A stretch of 64,000 nt of DNA. It comes from Streptomyces roseolus. Lineage in GTDB: Bacteria; Actinomycetota; Actinomycetes; Streptomycetales; Streptomycetaceae. The stretch is taken from contig NZ_BMTV01000012.1 of the NCBI RefSeq assembly GCF_014649855.1, forward strand, positions 147,716 through 211,715. Reading direction: 5' to 3'. The notes beneath the pieces were generated by a model. It was not told the origin of the DNA and made no database searches. It worked only from the letters and a program-made list of their open reading frames with translations. Shown piece after piece: positions 32,512 through 41,579 of this stretch (positions within the stretch are counted from its first letter, which is position 1; each line of letters starts with the position of its first letter). Both the position numbers and the translations under genes were made by a program.

Positions 32512-32580
32512 CCAGGCTGGCCCCTGATCAGGTTCGGGGCCCGGCACCGCCTCCTCGCGGCCGGGCCCCGGTCCCTTCCC
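32505..32580 (+). ncRNA. Candidate iron-repressed small RNA
   Basis: A transcript started by the promoter at 32471-32498 would begin near 32505 and run into a perfect 10-bp hairpin (GGGGCCCGGC at 32536-32545, complement at 32560-32569). The 14-nt loop contains CCTCCTC (32550-32556), the exact complement of a GAGGAGG ribosome site. The expected RNA is about 65-80 nt. The layout recalls the mycobacterial IdeR-controlled sRNA MrsI, but there is no sequence evidence of homology. The same hairpin may simply be the acpS terminator. Confidence 0.35.
32536..32569 (-). terminator. Hairpin downstream of acpS
   Basis: A perfect 10-bp GC stem with a 14-nt loop, 20 bp after the acpS stop codon. It is likely the terminator of glmS-acpS. 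It could also end the candidate plus-strand small RNA. Confidence 0.65.
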
Positions 32581-32588
32581 CGTACGGC

Positions 32589-32957
32589 TCAGCCCTCCGC
32601 GATCACCACCGCCGAGGCGACCCCGGCGTCATGGCTCAGCGAGAGGTGCCAGTGCTTCACGCCCAGCTCGGCCGCGCGGGCCGCGACCGTGCCGCGCACC
32701 CGCAGCCGGGGCTGACCGGTGGACTCGGCGTACACCTCCACGTCCGTCCAGTGGAGGTTCCCGGGGGCGCCGAGCGCCTTGGCCAGGGCCTCCTTCGCGG
32801 CGAAGCGCGCCGCCAGGGAGGCCGGGCCCCGGCGCTCCCCGCTGGGCAGCAGCAGCTCCTCGCGCACGAAGAGCCGCTCCACGAGCGCCGGCGTCCGTTC
32901 CAGCGACGCGGCGAAGCGGTCGATCTCCGCCACGTCGATCCCCACCCCGATGATCAT
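32589..32957 (-). CDS. acpS: Holo-[acyl-carrier-protein] synthase
   Basis: 122 residues. AcpS moves 4'-phosphopantetheine from CoA to acyl carrier proteins. It has GVGIDVAEIDRF with the metal Asp, LAARFAAKEALAKALG with the catalytic Glu/Lys, and HLSLSHDAGVASAVVIAEG. The ATG at 32957 with GAGGAGA is 8 bp after the glmS stop, so glmS-acpS are one operon, upstream of nnrD. coaA on the other side of glmS serves the same CoA supply. Confidence 0.96.
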   Translation of the reverse strand: MIIGVGIDVAEIDRFAASLERTPALVERLFVREELLLPSGERRGPASLAARFAAKEALAKALGAPGNLHWTDVEVYAESTGQPRLRVRGTVAARAAELGVKHWHLSLSHDAGVASAVVIAEG

Positions 32958-32965
32958 TTCTCTCC

Positions 32966-34813
32966 TCACTCCACCGTCACGGACTTGGCCAGGTTGCGCG
33001 GCTGGTCCACCTCGTTGCCCCGGGCGGTGGCCAGCTCGCAGGCGAAGACCTGGAGCGGCACCGTGGAGACGAGCGGCTGGAGCAGCGTGGGCGTGGCGGG
33101 GACGCGGACGAGGTGGTCGGCGAAGGGGACGACGGCGTCGTCGCCCTCCTCCGCGATCACGATCGTCCGGGCGCCACGGGCCCGGATCTCCTGGATATTG
33201 GAGACGATCTTGTCGTGGAGGACCGAACGTCCCTTGGGCGAGGGCACCACGACGACCACCGGCAGGTCCTCCTCGATCAGGGCGATCGGCCCGTGCTTCA
33301 GCTCGCCCGCCGCGAAGCCCTCGGCGTGCATGTACGCCAGCTCCTTCAGCTTCAGCGCGCCTTCGAGGGCCACCGGGTAGCCGACGTGCCGGCCGAGGAA
33401 GAGGATCGTGTCCTTGTGGGCGAGGGAGCGGGCGAGGGCCCGTACGGGCTCCATGGTCTCCAGGACCCGCTCGACCTCCTCCCCGCTCCGCGCCAGCTCG
33501 CGGACCACGGCCCGGATCTCGTCGCCCCACTTGGTGCCGCGCACCTGCCCCAGGTAGAGGGCGAGCAGATAGCAGGCGACGAGCTGGGTGAGGAAGGCCT
33601 TCGTCGACGCCACGGCGACCTCGGGCCCGGCGTGCGTGTAGAGCACGGCGTCGGACTCGCGGGGGATGGTCGACCCGTTGGTGTTGCAGACGGCCAGGAC
33701 CTTGGCGCCCTGCTCGCGGGCGTGCCGGAGCGCCATCAGGGTGTCCATGGTCTCGCCGGACTGCGAGATGGCGACGACGAGCGTCCGCTGCCCGAGGATC
33801 GGGTCCCGGTAGCGGAACTCGCTGGCCAGCTCCACCTCGCAGGGGATCCGGGTCCAGTGCTCGATGGCGTACTTGGCGATCAGCCCGGCGTGGAAGGCGG
33901 TGCCGCAGGCGACGATGACGACCTTGTCGGCCTCGCGGAGCACCGCGTCGGGGATCCGCACCTCGTCGAGGGTCAGCCGCCCGCTCGCGTCGATCCGCCC
34001 GAGGAGGGTGTCGGCGACGGCCTTCGGCTGCTCGACGATCTCCTTGAGCATGAAGTGGTCGTAGCCGCCCTTCTCGGCGGCGGAGGCGTCCCAGTCGACG
34101 TGGAAGGCCCGGACGTCGGCCGGCGCCCCCTCGAAGTCGGTGACGACGACCCCCTCCCGGGTCAGCTCGACGACCTGGTCCTGCCCGAGCTCGATGGCGG
34201 ACCGGGTGTGCGCGATGAAGGCGGAGACGTCGGAGGCGAGGAAGTTCTCGCCCTCCCCCACCCCGACGACCAGCGGCGAGTTCCGGCGCGCGCCGACGAC
34301 CACGTCGGGCTGGTCGGCGTGGACGGCGACCAGCGTGAAGGCCCCGTCGAGCCGCCGGCAGACCAGCCGCATCGCCTCGGCCAGGTCACCGACGGAGGAG
34401 AACTCCTCGGCCAGCAGATGGGCGACGACCTCGGTGTCGGTCTCGGAGAGCAGCTCGTGCCCCCGCTCGGCGAGTTCCTCCCGCAGGGCGGCGAAGTTCT
34501 CGATGATCCCGTTGTGCACGACGGCGACCCGCCCCGCGTTGTCGAGGTGCGGATGCGCGTTGGCGTCCGTCGGCCCGCCGTGGGTCGCCCACCGCGTGTG
34601 CCCGATGCCGACGGAGCCGGCCGCCAGCGGCCGCTCGGCCAGTTCCTTCTCCAGATGGACGAGCTTCCCGGACTTCTTGGCCGCGGCCAGCCCCCCGTCC
34701 GCCAGGACGGCGACCCCGGCCGAGTCGTACCCCCGGTACTCCAGCCTCTTCAGCCCCGCGACGACCACATCGAGCGCCGACTGCCCACCGACGTATCCCA
34801 CGATTCCGCACAT
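32966..34813 (-). CDS. glmS: Glutamine-fructose-6-phosphate aminotransferase (isomerising)
   Basis: 615 residues. It makes glucosamine-6-phosphate for wall precursors. The N-terminal glutaminase domain starts MCGIVGYVGG with the nucleophile Cys2. Two SIS sugar-isomerase domains follow (AISQSGETMDTLMALRHA and GRHVGYPVALEGALKLKE), and the C-terminus is LAKSVTVE. The ATG at 34813 is six bases after a -10-like TAGGCT (34825-34820) with no ribosome site, suggesting a leaderless mRNA. I see no glmS ribozyme. glmM, the next enzyme, is encoded at 36999. Confidence 0.97.
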   Translation of the reverse strand: MCGIVGYVGGQSALDVVVAGLKRLEYRGYDSAGVAVLADGGLAAAKKSGKLVHLEKELAERPLAAGSVGIGHTRWATHGGPTDANAHPHLDNAGRVAVVHNGIIENFAALREELAERGHELLSETDTEVVAHLLAEEFSSVGDLAEAMRLVCRRLDGAFTLVAVHADQPDVVVGARRNSPLVVGVGEGENFLASDVSAFIAHTRSAIELGQDQVVELTREGVVVTDFEGAPADVRAFHVDWDASAAEKGGYDHFMLKEIVEQPKAVADTLLGRIDASGRLTLDEVRIPDAVLREADKVVIVACGTAFHAGLIAKYAIEHWTRIPCEVELASEFRYRDPILGQRTLVVAISQSGETMDTLMALRHAREQGAKVLAVCNTNGSTIPRESDAVLYTHAGPEVAVASTKAFLTQLVACYLLALYLGQVRGTKWGDEIRAVVRELARSGEEVERVLETMEPVRALARSLAHKDTILFLGRHVGYPVALEGALKLKELAYMHAEGFAAGELKHGPIALIEEDLPVVVVVPSPKGRSVLHDKIVSNIQEIRARGARTIVIAEEGDDAVVPFADHLVRVPATPTLLQPLVSTVPLQVFACELATARGNEVDQPRNLAKSVTVE

Positions 34814-34941
34814 GACGGCAGCCTACGGCCGGACCCCGCCCCCGGCCGGGAGCCCCGCACGGAGTCGGCGCCGCCGCGGCCGACCCGCCACGTGACCCAC
34901 CCCACCCCCCACGCCCCGCGTGGAGCCGGGACAATGGGCGC

Positions 34942-35955
34942 GTGATCACTTCGCCGCCACGAAGCGCCAACGGCAACGGCGCCGGCACCGGGACCGCGGG
35001 GAGCCGTCGGTCCCCCGAGCCGACGCCGTACGTCGACCTCACCCGCGCCGAGTGGAGCGCCCTGCGCGACAAGACGCCGCTGCCGCTGACCGCCGACGAG
35101 GTCGAGCGGCTCCAGGGGCTCGGCGACGTCATCGACCTCGACGAGGTGCGGGACGTGTACCTGCCGCTGTCGCGGCTGCTCAACCTCTACGTGCAGGCCA
35201 CCAGCGGGCTGCGCGGGGCGCTGAACACCTTCCTCGGGGAGAAGGCGGAGCAGCGCGGCACGCCGTTCGTCATAGGGGTCGCCGGGTCGGTCGCGGTCGG
35301 GAAGTCGACCGTGGCGCGACTCCTCGAAGCGCTGCTCGCGCGGTGGCCCGAGCACCCCCGGGTGCAGCGGATCACCACCGACGGGTTCCTCTATCCGATG
35401 GAGGAGCTGAAGGCGCGCGGGCTGATGTCGCGGAAGGGCTTCCCCGAGTCGTACGACCGGCGGGCCCTGACCCGGTTCGTCGCCGACGTGAAGGCGGGCA
35501 AGGACGAGGTCTCCGCGCCCGTCTACTCGCACCTGATCTACGACCGGGTGCCGGGCGAGCGGCTCGTGGTGAGCCGGCCCGACATCCTCATCGTCGAGGG
35601 GCTGAACGTCCTCCAGCCGGCGCTGCCCGGCAAGGACGGCCGGACCCGGGTCGGCCTCGCCGACTACTTCGACTTCTCCGTGTACGTGGACGCCCGCGCC
35701 GAGGACATCGAGGGCTGGTACCTCAACCGCTTCCGGAAGCTGCGCGAGACCGCGTTCCAGGACCCGTCCTCGTACTTCCGCCGCTGGACGCAGGTCTCCG
35801 AGGAGGAGGCGCTGGAGTACGCCCGCACGATGTGGCGGACCGTCAACAAGGTGAACCTCCTGGAGAACGTGGCGCCGACGCGCGGCCGGGCGACGCTCGT
35901 GATCCGCAAGGGCCCGGACCACAAGGTGCAGCGGCTGAGCCTGCGGAAGCTCTGA
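34942..35955 (+). CDS. coaA: Pantothenate kinase, type I
   Basis: 337 residues. It phosphorylates pantothenate, the first step of CoA synthesis. The P-loop is VIGVAGSVAVGKSTVARLL. TTDGFLYPMEELKARGLMSRK, DILIVEGLNVLQ and FIDFSVYVDA-type segments fit prokaryotic type I CoaA. The first 30 residues are a Gly/Ala/Ser-rich extension. The GTG at 34942 has a -10-like GACAAT (34930-34935) 6 nt upstream and no ribosome site, so it is likely leaderless. It is divergent from glmS. Confidence 0.96.
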   Translation: MITSPPRSANGNGAGTGTAGSRRSPEPTPYVDLTRAEWSALRDKTPLPLTADEVERLQGLGDVIDLDEVRDVYLPLSRLLNLYVQATSGLRGALNTFLGEKAEQRGTPFVIGVAGSVAVGKSTVARLLEALLARWPEHPRVQRITTDGFLYPMEELKARGLMSRKGFPESYDRRALTRFVADVKAGKDEVSAPVYSHLIYDRVPGERLVVSRPDILIVEGLNVLQPALPGKDGRTRVGLADYFDFSVYVDARAEDIEGWYLNRFRKLRETAFQDPSSYFRRWTQVSEEEALEYARTMWRTVNKVNLLENVAPTRGRATLVIRKGPDHKVQRLSLRKL

Positions 35956-35974
35956 GCCTCCGTAAGCTCGGACC

Positions 35975-36925
35975 ATGCTGCACCTTCGGATGATCGTTCC
36001 CTCGGACCGCACCGAGGCCGTGGCCGGACTGATCGAGTCGACCGTCGGCACCACCCACCTGGTGGTGCTGCCGGGAGCCGCCCGCGACCCTTCCGGGGAC
36101 GTCGTGATGTGCGACGTGGCCCGCGAGGCCGGGGACGAACTCCTCCACGGGCTGCGGGAGCTGAAGCTCGATCAGGACGGGGCGATCGCCGTCGAGGACA
36201 TCGACCTGACGATGTCGGAGCGGGCCGACGCGGCCGAGGAGGACGCCCCCGGCGAGGGCGCCGACGCGGTGCTCTGGGAGCAGCTGGCGACCTCGACGCA
36301 CGAGGAGTCGACGCTCTCCGTCACCTATCTCGCCTTCATGCTGCTCGCGACGATGATCGCGGCCTGCGGCGTCGTCCTGGACAACGCGATCCTGATCGTG
36401 GGCGCGATGGCGGTCGGCCCGGAGTTCGGCCCGCTCGCCGGGGTGTGCACGGCGATCGTGAAGCGGGCCCCGCGGCTCGCGGTCCGCTCGCTGGTCGCGC
36501 TGCTCGTCGGCTTCCTCGCGGCGATCCTGGTGACGACGCTGTTCAGCCTGCTGATGGACCGGCTCGGCCTGTTCAGCGTGGAGCGGCTGGACGCCGAACG
36601 GCCGCAGACCTCCTTCATCTGGCAGCCGGACCCGTTCTCCTTCGTGGTGGCCCTGCTCGCGGGCGCGGCCGGCACCCTCTCGCTGACCTCGTCGAAGGCG
36701 GGGGCCCTGGTGGGCGTGGCGATCTCGGTGACGACCGTCCCGGCGGCGGCGAACGCGGCGGTGGCGCTCAGCTACGGCGAGGTCGGCCAGACCTGGGGCT
36801 CGGTCGAGCAGCTGCTGCTCAACCTGCTGGGGATCATGCTGGCGGGGACCCTGACGCTGTTCGTGCAGAAGTGGCTGTGGGACACCCAGCGCGGCAAGCT
36901 CAGGCGCCGGCTGCGGAAGGGCTGA
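35975..36925 (+). CDS. DUF389 membrane protein
   Basis: 316 residues. Residues 1-110 are a soluble ACT-like domain (MLHLRMIVPSDRTEAVAGLI). Then come about six membrane helices with the DUF389 hallmark VVLDNAILIVGAMAVGPEFGPLAGVC and LSLTSSKAGALVGVAISVTTVPA. The function of the family is unknown; a transporter has been suggested. A -10-like TAAGCT (35963-35968) ends 6 nt before the ATG. It is 19 bp after coaA but probably separately promoted as well. Confidence 0.92.
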   Translation: MLHLRMIVPSDRTEAVAGLIESTVGTTHLVVLPGAARDPSGDVVMCDVAREAGDELLHGLRELKLDQDGAIAVEDIDLTMSERADAAEEDAPGEGADAVLWEQLATSTHEESTLSVTYLAFMLLATMIAACGVVLDNAILIVGAMAVGPEFGPLAGVCTAIVKRAPRLAVRSLVALLVGFLAAILVTTLFSLLMDRLGLFSVERLDAERPQTSFIWQPDPFSFVVALLAGAAGTLSLTSSKAGALVGVAISVTTVPAAANAAVALSYGEVGQTWGSVEQLLLNLLGIMLAGTLTLFVQKWLWDTQRGKLRRRLRKG

Positions 36926-36937
36926 AGCCGGGGGTAC

Positions 36938-36980
36938 GGCGAAGGGCCCCGCCGCACCGGAGTGCGCGGGGCCCTTCGCC
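36938..36980. terminator. Bidirectional terminator between the DUF389 gene and glmM
   Basis: A perfect 15-bp stem, GGCGAAGGGCCCCGC (36938-36952) with its complement (36966-36980), and a 13-nt loop, between two convergent genes. Confidence 0.88.
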
Positions 36981-36998
36981 TGTCCTCACCCGTACGGC

Positions 36999-38357
36999 CT
37001 AGCCCAGCGCGGACTTCACGACGTCGGCGAGGCGCTGCGCGACCGAGCGGGCCTGCTCGATGTCGGCGGCCTCGACCATGACGCGGACCAGCGGCTCCGT
37101 GCCGGAGGAGCGGAGCAGCACCCGGCCGGTGGAGCCCAGCTCGTGCTCGGCGTCGGTGACGGCGGCGGCGAGCTCGCCGGAGGTGGCGACGCGGGACTTG
37201 TCGACGTCCTTGACGTTGATCAGGATCTGCGGCAGCCGCTCCATGACGGAGGCCAGCTCGGCGAGGGACTTGCCGGTGGCGGCGACCCGGGCGGCCAGCA
37301 TGAGGCCGGTGAGGGTGCCGTCGCCGGTGGTGGCGTGGTCGAGCACGATGACGTGCCCGGACTGCTCGCCGCCGAGGGCGTAGCCGTGCTCCTTCATGGA
37401 CTCCAGGACGTAGCGGTCGCCGACCGCGGTCTGGAGGAGGGTGAGTCCCTCGCGCTCCATGGCGAGCTTGAAGCCCAGGTTGGACATGACGGTGGCGACG
37501 ACGGTGTCGCCGCGCAGGGTGCCGGCCTCGCGCATGGCGAGGGCGAGCACGGCGAGGATCTGGTCGCCGTCCACCTCCGCGCCGGTGTGGTCGACGGCGA
37601 GGCAGCGGTCGGCGTCGCCGTCGTGGGCGATGCCGAGGTCGGCGCCGTGCTCGACGACGGCGGCCTTGAGGAGCTCCAGGTGGGTGGAACCGCAGCCGTC
37701 GTTGATGTTGAGGCCGTCGGGGCTCGCGCCGATGGTGACGACCTGGGCGCCGGCGCGGCTGAAGGCCTCGGGCGAGACGCGGGCGGCGGCGCCGTGGGCC
37801 TCGTCGAGGACGATCTTCAGGCCGTCGAGGCGGTTGGGCAGCACGCCGAGGAGGTGGGCGACGTAGGTCTCGAAGCCCTCGGTGTAGTCGCGGACGCGGC
37901 CGACGCCGGCCCCGGTCGGGCGGTCCCAGGGGGCGCCGGTGCGGTGCTCCTCGTAGACGGCCTCGATCTTGTCCTCCAGGTCGTCGGCGAGCTTGTGGCC
38001 GCCGCGGGCGAAGAACTTGATGCCGTTGTCGGGCATGGCGTTGTGGCTGGCGGAGAGCATCACGCCGAGGTCGGCGCCGAGGACGCCGGTGAGGTGGGCG
38101 ACGGCCGGGGTCGGCAGGACGCCGACGCGCAGCACGTCGACACCGGCGCTGGCGAGACCGGCGACGACCGCGGCCTCCAGGAACTCTCCGGACGCCCGCG
38201 GGTCCCGTCCGACCACGGCCGTCGGCCGATGGCCCTCGAAGGTCCCCGCTTCGGCGAGCACGTGCGCCGCCGCGACCGACAGGCCGAGCGCGAGCTCCGC
38301 CGTCAGGTCGGCGTTGGCTACGCCGCGTACGCCGTCGGTGCCGAAGAGTCGTCCCAC
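36999..38357 (-). CDS. glmM: Phosphoglucosamine mutase
   Basis: 452 residues. It converts glucosamine-6-phosphate to glucosamine-1-phosphate. It starts GRLFGTDGVRGVAN. The phosphoserine loop is GVMLSASHNAMPDNGIKFF. The metal loop is AHDGDADRCLAVD, the sugar loop GGEQSGHVI, and the phosphate site RSSGTEPLVRVMVE. The GTG at 38357 with GGAGGA gives the normal family length; the longer frame upstream does not. rpsI-rplM lie upstream in the same direction. Confidence 0.97.
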   Translation of the reverse strand: MGRLFGTDGVRGVANADLTAELALGLSVAAAHVLAEAGTFEGHRPTAVVGRDPRASGEFLEAAVVAGLASAGVDVLRVGVLPTPAVAHLTGVLGADLGVMLSASHNAMPDNGIKFFARGGHKLADDLEDKIEAVYEEHRTGAPWDRPTGAGVGRVRDYTEGFETYVAHLLGVLPNRLDGLKIVLDEAHGAAARVSPEAFSRAGAQVVTIGASPDGLNINDGCGSTHLELLKAAVVEHGADLGIAHDGDADRCLAVDHTGAEVDGDQILAVLALAMREAGTLRGDTVVATVMSNLGFKLAMEREGLTLLQTAVGDRYVLESMKEHGYALGGEQSGHVIVLDHATTGDGTLTGLMLAARVAATGKSLAELASVMERLPQILINVKDVDKSRVATSGELAAAVTDAEHELGSTGRVLLRSSGTEPLVRVMVEAADIEQARSVAQRLADVVKSALG

Positions 38358-38410
38358 AGCTGTCCTCCGAAAATGCGTGCCCAAAAGACTGGAAGGTGAA
38401 AAAGGTTAAG

Positions 38411-38453
38411 AAAAAACGCACGCCCCGACGGCACGCGCAGTGCGCCGGGGCGT
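38411..38453 (-). terminator. Intrinsic terminator after rpsI
   Basis: An 8-bp outer stem (38420-38427 with 38446-38453, ACGCCCCG and its complement) with an inner GCAC/GTGC stem. On the minus strand it is followed by TGCGTTTTTT. It is a rare example here with a genuine T-run, and it ends rplM-rpsI before glmM. Confidence 0.9.
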
Positions 38454-38478
38454 ACGTACAAGCAGTGCGGGCAGGCGA

Positions 38479-38991
38479 TTAACGCTTGCTGTACTGCGGG
38501 GCCTTGCGGGCCTTCTTGAGACCGGCCTTCTTCCGCTCGACCGCGCGGTCGTCACGGGAGAGGAAGCCGGCCTTCTTCAGCGCCGGGCGGTTGTTCTCGA
38601 CGTCGGCCTCGTTCAGGGCACGGGCCACGCCGAGGCGCAGGGCGCCGGCCTGGCCGGAGACACCGCCACCCGCGATGCGGGCGATGACGTCGTAGCGGTT
38701 GTCGAGCTCGAGCACCTTGAAGGGCTCGTTGACTTCCTGCTGGTGGACCTTGTTCGGGAAGTAGTCCTCGAGCGTGCGCCCGTTGATCTTCCACTTGCCG
38801 GTGCCCGGGACGATCCGGACGCGGGCGATGGCGTTCTTGCGACGGCCCAGGCCGGCGGCCGGCTGCGGGTCGCCGAAGCGGGACGCGAGGGACTCGGAGG
38901 TGTAGTCACCCTCGACGATCTCGGTCTCGGTGGTGTACTCCTCGACGCCCTCGAACTCGTCGACGGGGGTCTCGGGGGTGGTCTCGGCCAC
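38479..38991 (-). CDS. rpsI: 30S ribosomal protein S9
   Basis: 170 residues. The S9 core starts at GLGRRKNAIARVRIVPGTG and ends in the basic tail KKARKAPQYSKR that reaches the P-site tRNA. An acidic 40-residue N-terminal extension is usual in Streptomyces. The GTG at 38991 follows GAGGAG. It lies 44 bp downstream of rplM, its usual operon partner. Confidence 0.97.
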   Translation of the reverse strand: MAETTPETPVDEFEGVEEYTTETEIVEGDYTSESLASRFGDPQPAAGLGRRKNAIARVRIVPGTGKWKINGRTLEDYFPNKVHQQEVNEPFKVLELDNRYDVIARIAGGGVSGQAGALRLGVARALNEADVENNRPALKKAGFLSRDDRAVERKKAGLKKARKAPQYSKR

Positions 38992-39035
38992 GATGCTCCT
39001 CAGATTTCTTTCGTTCTTAGGGGGTGTGGCCGGAA

Positions 39036-39479
39036 TTACTGCGCGACCTGGGTGATCTCGTACGGAACCGGCTGCTGGGCGGCGTGCGGGTGGTTCTCGC
39101 CCGCGTAGACCTTCAGCTTCGAGAGCATCTGGCGGCCCAGCGTGTTCTTCGGGATCATGCCCTTGATGGCCTTCTCGACGGCCTTCTCGGGGTTCTTGTC
39201 GAGCAGCTCGTCGTAACGGACCGAGCGCAGACCACCCGGGAAGCCGGAGTGGCGGTACGCCATCTTCTGGGTCTTCTTGTTGCCGGACAGGTGGACCTTG
39301 TCGGCGTTGATGATGATGACGAAGTCGCCCATGTCCATGTGGGGGGCGTAGACCGGCTTGTGCTTGCCTCGCAGGAGGTTCGCGGCCGTGGTCGCCAGAC
39401 GGCCCAGGACGATGTCCTGCGCGTCGATGATGTGCCACTGGCGAGTGACATCGCCGGGCTTGGGGCTGTACGTACGCAC
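39036..39479 (-). CDS. rplM: 50S ribosomal protein L13
   Basis: 147 residues, full length. It has QWHIIDAQDIVLGRLAT at the start, and HLSGNKKTQKMAYRHSGFPG and GMIPKNTLGRQML as L13 signatures. The start is a GTG at 39479. It is the first gene of rplM-rpsI; the 434-bp gap upstream should hold its promoter and leader. Confidence 0.97.
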   Translation of the reverse strand: MRTYSPKPGDVTRQWHIIDAQDIVLGRLATTAANLLRGKHKPVYAPHMDMGDFVIIINADKVHLSGNKKTQKMAYRHSGFPGGLRSVRYDELLDKNPEKAVEKAIKGMIPKNTLGRQMLSKLKVYAGENHPHAAQQPVPYEITQVAQ

Positions 39480-39913
39480 TTCGTAGCCTTCGCTTCTTCA
39501 GTGGATGGAGTCCAGACACACCTGAAGCGATCATGCAGCTGGGGCCTGCACTGCCGGGTCATCGCCCGTATGCGAGCCACTGGTAACTGCTCCAGGGAAC
39601 CTGCGCAAGGCCCCTCCGCGTGAGAACGACGAAGCCAATACGCATAACAAACGGCAACAGTACCCGCGCCACCCCCGGCGGGTCAAAATGCCGCGGGCCC
39701 CCGCTCAGCGGGCCCCTCGACCCTCCGCCAGGTCCTCGACTCCGCTCGGACGGGGCCCCCGCCTCGTCCCGCACCGCCCCCGCACGGCTCGGCCCCCGGG
39801 GCCCCGGCTTCGGCCGGCCGCGCCGGACTCCGTCCGCCGACGGCGGGCGGGCCCGTCCGGCGTGCCGGCCACGCCGACCGCCCGGACCGCCCCGCCCCGC
39901 CGACCGCCCCGGG
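39480..39913. other. Spacer between the ABC-F gene and rplM
   Basis: 434 bp with no credible gene. The half next to rplM (39480-39660) is less GC-rich and must hold the rplM-rpsI promoter and leader, but I could not pick a clear -35/-10 pair. A hairpin with GGGCCC arms at 39695-39715 may end the ABC-F transcript. The rest is GC-rich and featureless. Confidence 0.5.
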
Positions 39914-41551
39914 TCACCGCGCCCGCTCGACCCTCCGCTCGTCCCACACCGGCTCGCTCGTCTCCCGCACGACGCCGTCCGAGCCGAAGACCAGGTAGCG
40001 GTCGAAGCTCTTGGCGAACCAGCGGTCGTGGGTGACGGCCAGGACCGTGCCCTCGTACGACTCCAGGCCGTCCTGGAGGGCCTCCGCGGACTCCAGGTCC
40101 AGATTGTCCGTCGGCTCGTCGAGGAGCAGCGCGGTCGTGCCGGCCAGCTCCAGGAGCAGGATCTGGAAGCGGGCCTGCTGGCCGCCGGAGAGCTTGTCGA
40201 AGGACTGGTCGCCCTGGCGCTCCAGCTCGTACCGCCGCAGCATCGACATCGCCGCGCCCCGGTCCTTGGCGTGCTCCGTCCACAGGATGTCGACGAGCGG
40301 CCGCCCGGCGAGCTCGGGGTGGGCGTGGGTCTGCGCGAAGTGCCCGGGGACGACCCGCGCGCCCAGCTTCCACAGGCCCGTGTGCGCCACCGACCCGTCC
40401 CCGGCGAGCAGCCGCAGGAAGTGCGACTTCCCGGAGCCGTTCGAGCCCAGGACGGCGACCCGCTCCCCGTAGAAGATCTCCAGCGAGAAGGGCTTCATCA
40501 GCCCGGTGAGCTCGAGGTTCTCGCAGGTCACGGCGCGGACGCCGGTACGGCCGCCGCGCAGCCGCATCCGGATGTCCTGCTCGCGCGGCGGCTCCGGCGG
40601 CGGGCCCGCCTCCTCGAACTTCCGCAGCCGGGTCTGCGCCGCCGCGTACCGCGACGCCATCTCGTGGCTGACCGCCGCCGCCTGCCGCAGGTTGACGACC
40701 AGCTTCTTCAGCTGCGCGTGCTTCTCCTCCCAGCGCCGCTTCAGCTCCTCGAAGCGGGCGAACCGCTCCCGCCGCGCCTCGTGGAAGGTGTCGAAGCCGC
40801 CGCCGTGCACCCACACGTCGGAGCCGGCCGCGCCGGGCTCCACCGCGATGATCTTCTGCGCGGCCCGGGAGAGCAGCTCCCGGTCGTGGGAGATGAAGAG
40901 CACGGTCTTGCGGGTCTCCCGCAGCCGCTCCTCCAGCCAGCGCTTGCCGGGGACGTCCAGGTAGTTGTCCGGCTCGTCGAGGAGCAGCACCTCGTCGGTG
41001 CCGCGCAGCAGCGACTCCAGGACCAGCCGCTTCTGCTCGCCGCCGGAGAGCGTCCGCACCTGCCGGAACTGCGCCTTGTCGTACGGCACGCCGAGCGCGG
41101 CCATGGTGCAGATGTCCCACAGCGTCTCGGCCTCGTAGCCCTGCACCTCGGCCCAGTCGGCGAGGGCCTGCGCGTACTTCATCTGCGCGGCCCCGTCGTC
41201 GACGGTCATGATCAGGTGCTCGGCCTCGTCGACGGCCTTCGCGGCCTCCCGGATCCGCGGGTGCGCCACGGAGACCAGCAGGTCGCGGACGGTCGACTCG
41301 TCCCGTACGGAGCCGATGAACTGCGGCATCACGCCGAGCCCGCCGCTGACGGTGACGGAGCCGCCGTGCGGCTGGAGGTCTCCCGCGATCATCCGCAGGA
41401 GGGTGGTCTTGCCGGCGCCGTTGGCCCCGACGAGGGCGACGACGGCCCCCTCCCCCACCCGGAAGGAGGCGTCCCCGAGCAGGACCCTCCCGTCGGGAAG
41501 GTAGTACTCCAGATGCGCGGCCTCGACATGTCCCATGAGGTGCATTGTCAC
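39914..41551 (-). CDS. ABC-F family ATPase
   Basis: About 545 residues with two ABC cassettes and no membrane segment. Cassette 1 has GANGAGKTTLLRMIAGD, LSGGEQKRLVLE and VLLLDEPDNYLD. Cassette 2 has GSNGSGKSHFLRLLAGD, LSGGQQARFQILLLE and LLLDEPTDNLD. A charged interdomain linker lies at about 245-320. ABC-F proteins act on the ribosome (translation factors or antibiotic target protection) rather than in transport; which one applies here is unclear. Starts at 41551 (GTG), 41545 or 41536 (ATG, MGHVEAAH) are all possible, and none has a clear ribosome site. Confidence 0.92.
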   Translation of the reverse strand: MTMHLMGHVEAAHLEYYLPDGRVLLGDASFRVGEGAVVALVGANGAGKTTLLRMIAGDLQPHGGSVTVSGGLGVMPQFIGSVRDESTVRDLLVSVAHPRIREAAKAVDEAEHLIMTVDDGAAQMKYAQALADWAEVQGYEAETLWDICTMAALGVPYDKAQFRQVRTLSGGEQKRLVLESLLRGTDEVLLLDEPDNYLDVPGKRWLEERLRETRKTVLFISHDRELLSRAAQKIIAVEPGAAGSDVWVHGGGFDTFHEARRERFARFEELKRRWEEKHAQLKKLVVNLRQAAAVSHEMASRYAAAQTRLRKFEEAGPPPEPPREQDIRMRLRGGRTGVRAVTCENLELTGLMKPFSLEIFYGERVAVLGSNGSGKSHFLRLLAGDGSVAHTGLWKLGARVVPGHFAQTHAHPELAGRPLVDILWTEHAKDRGAAMSMLRRYELERQGDQSFDKLSGGQQARFQILLLELAGTTALLLDEPTDNLDLESAEALQDGLESYEGTVLAVTHDRWFAKSFDRYLVFGSDGVVRETSEPVWDERRVERAR

Positions 41552-41579
41552 CGCCCGCGTCCGCTTCTCCCAAGCGGTT

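Noticed and set aside
32966..34960. A glmS ribozyme upstream of glmS
   Set aside because: The start codon is immediately preceded by a -10-like element, and no ribozyme-like conserved core is visible. That ribozyme is a feature of Firmicutes.
39480..39913. A tRNA or other structured RNA in the spacer before rplM
   Set aside because: I found no cloverleaf, no GTTCRA-type T-loop with matching acceptor stem, and no recognisable riboswitch core.
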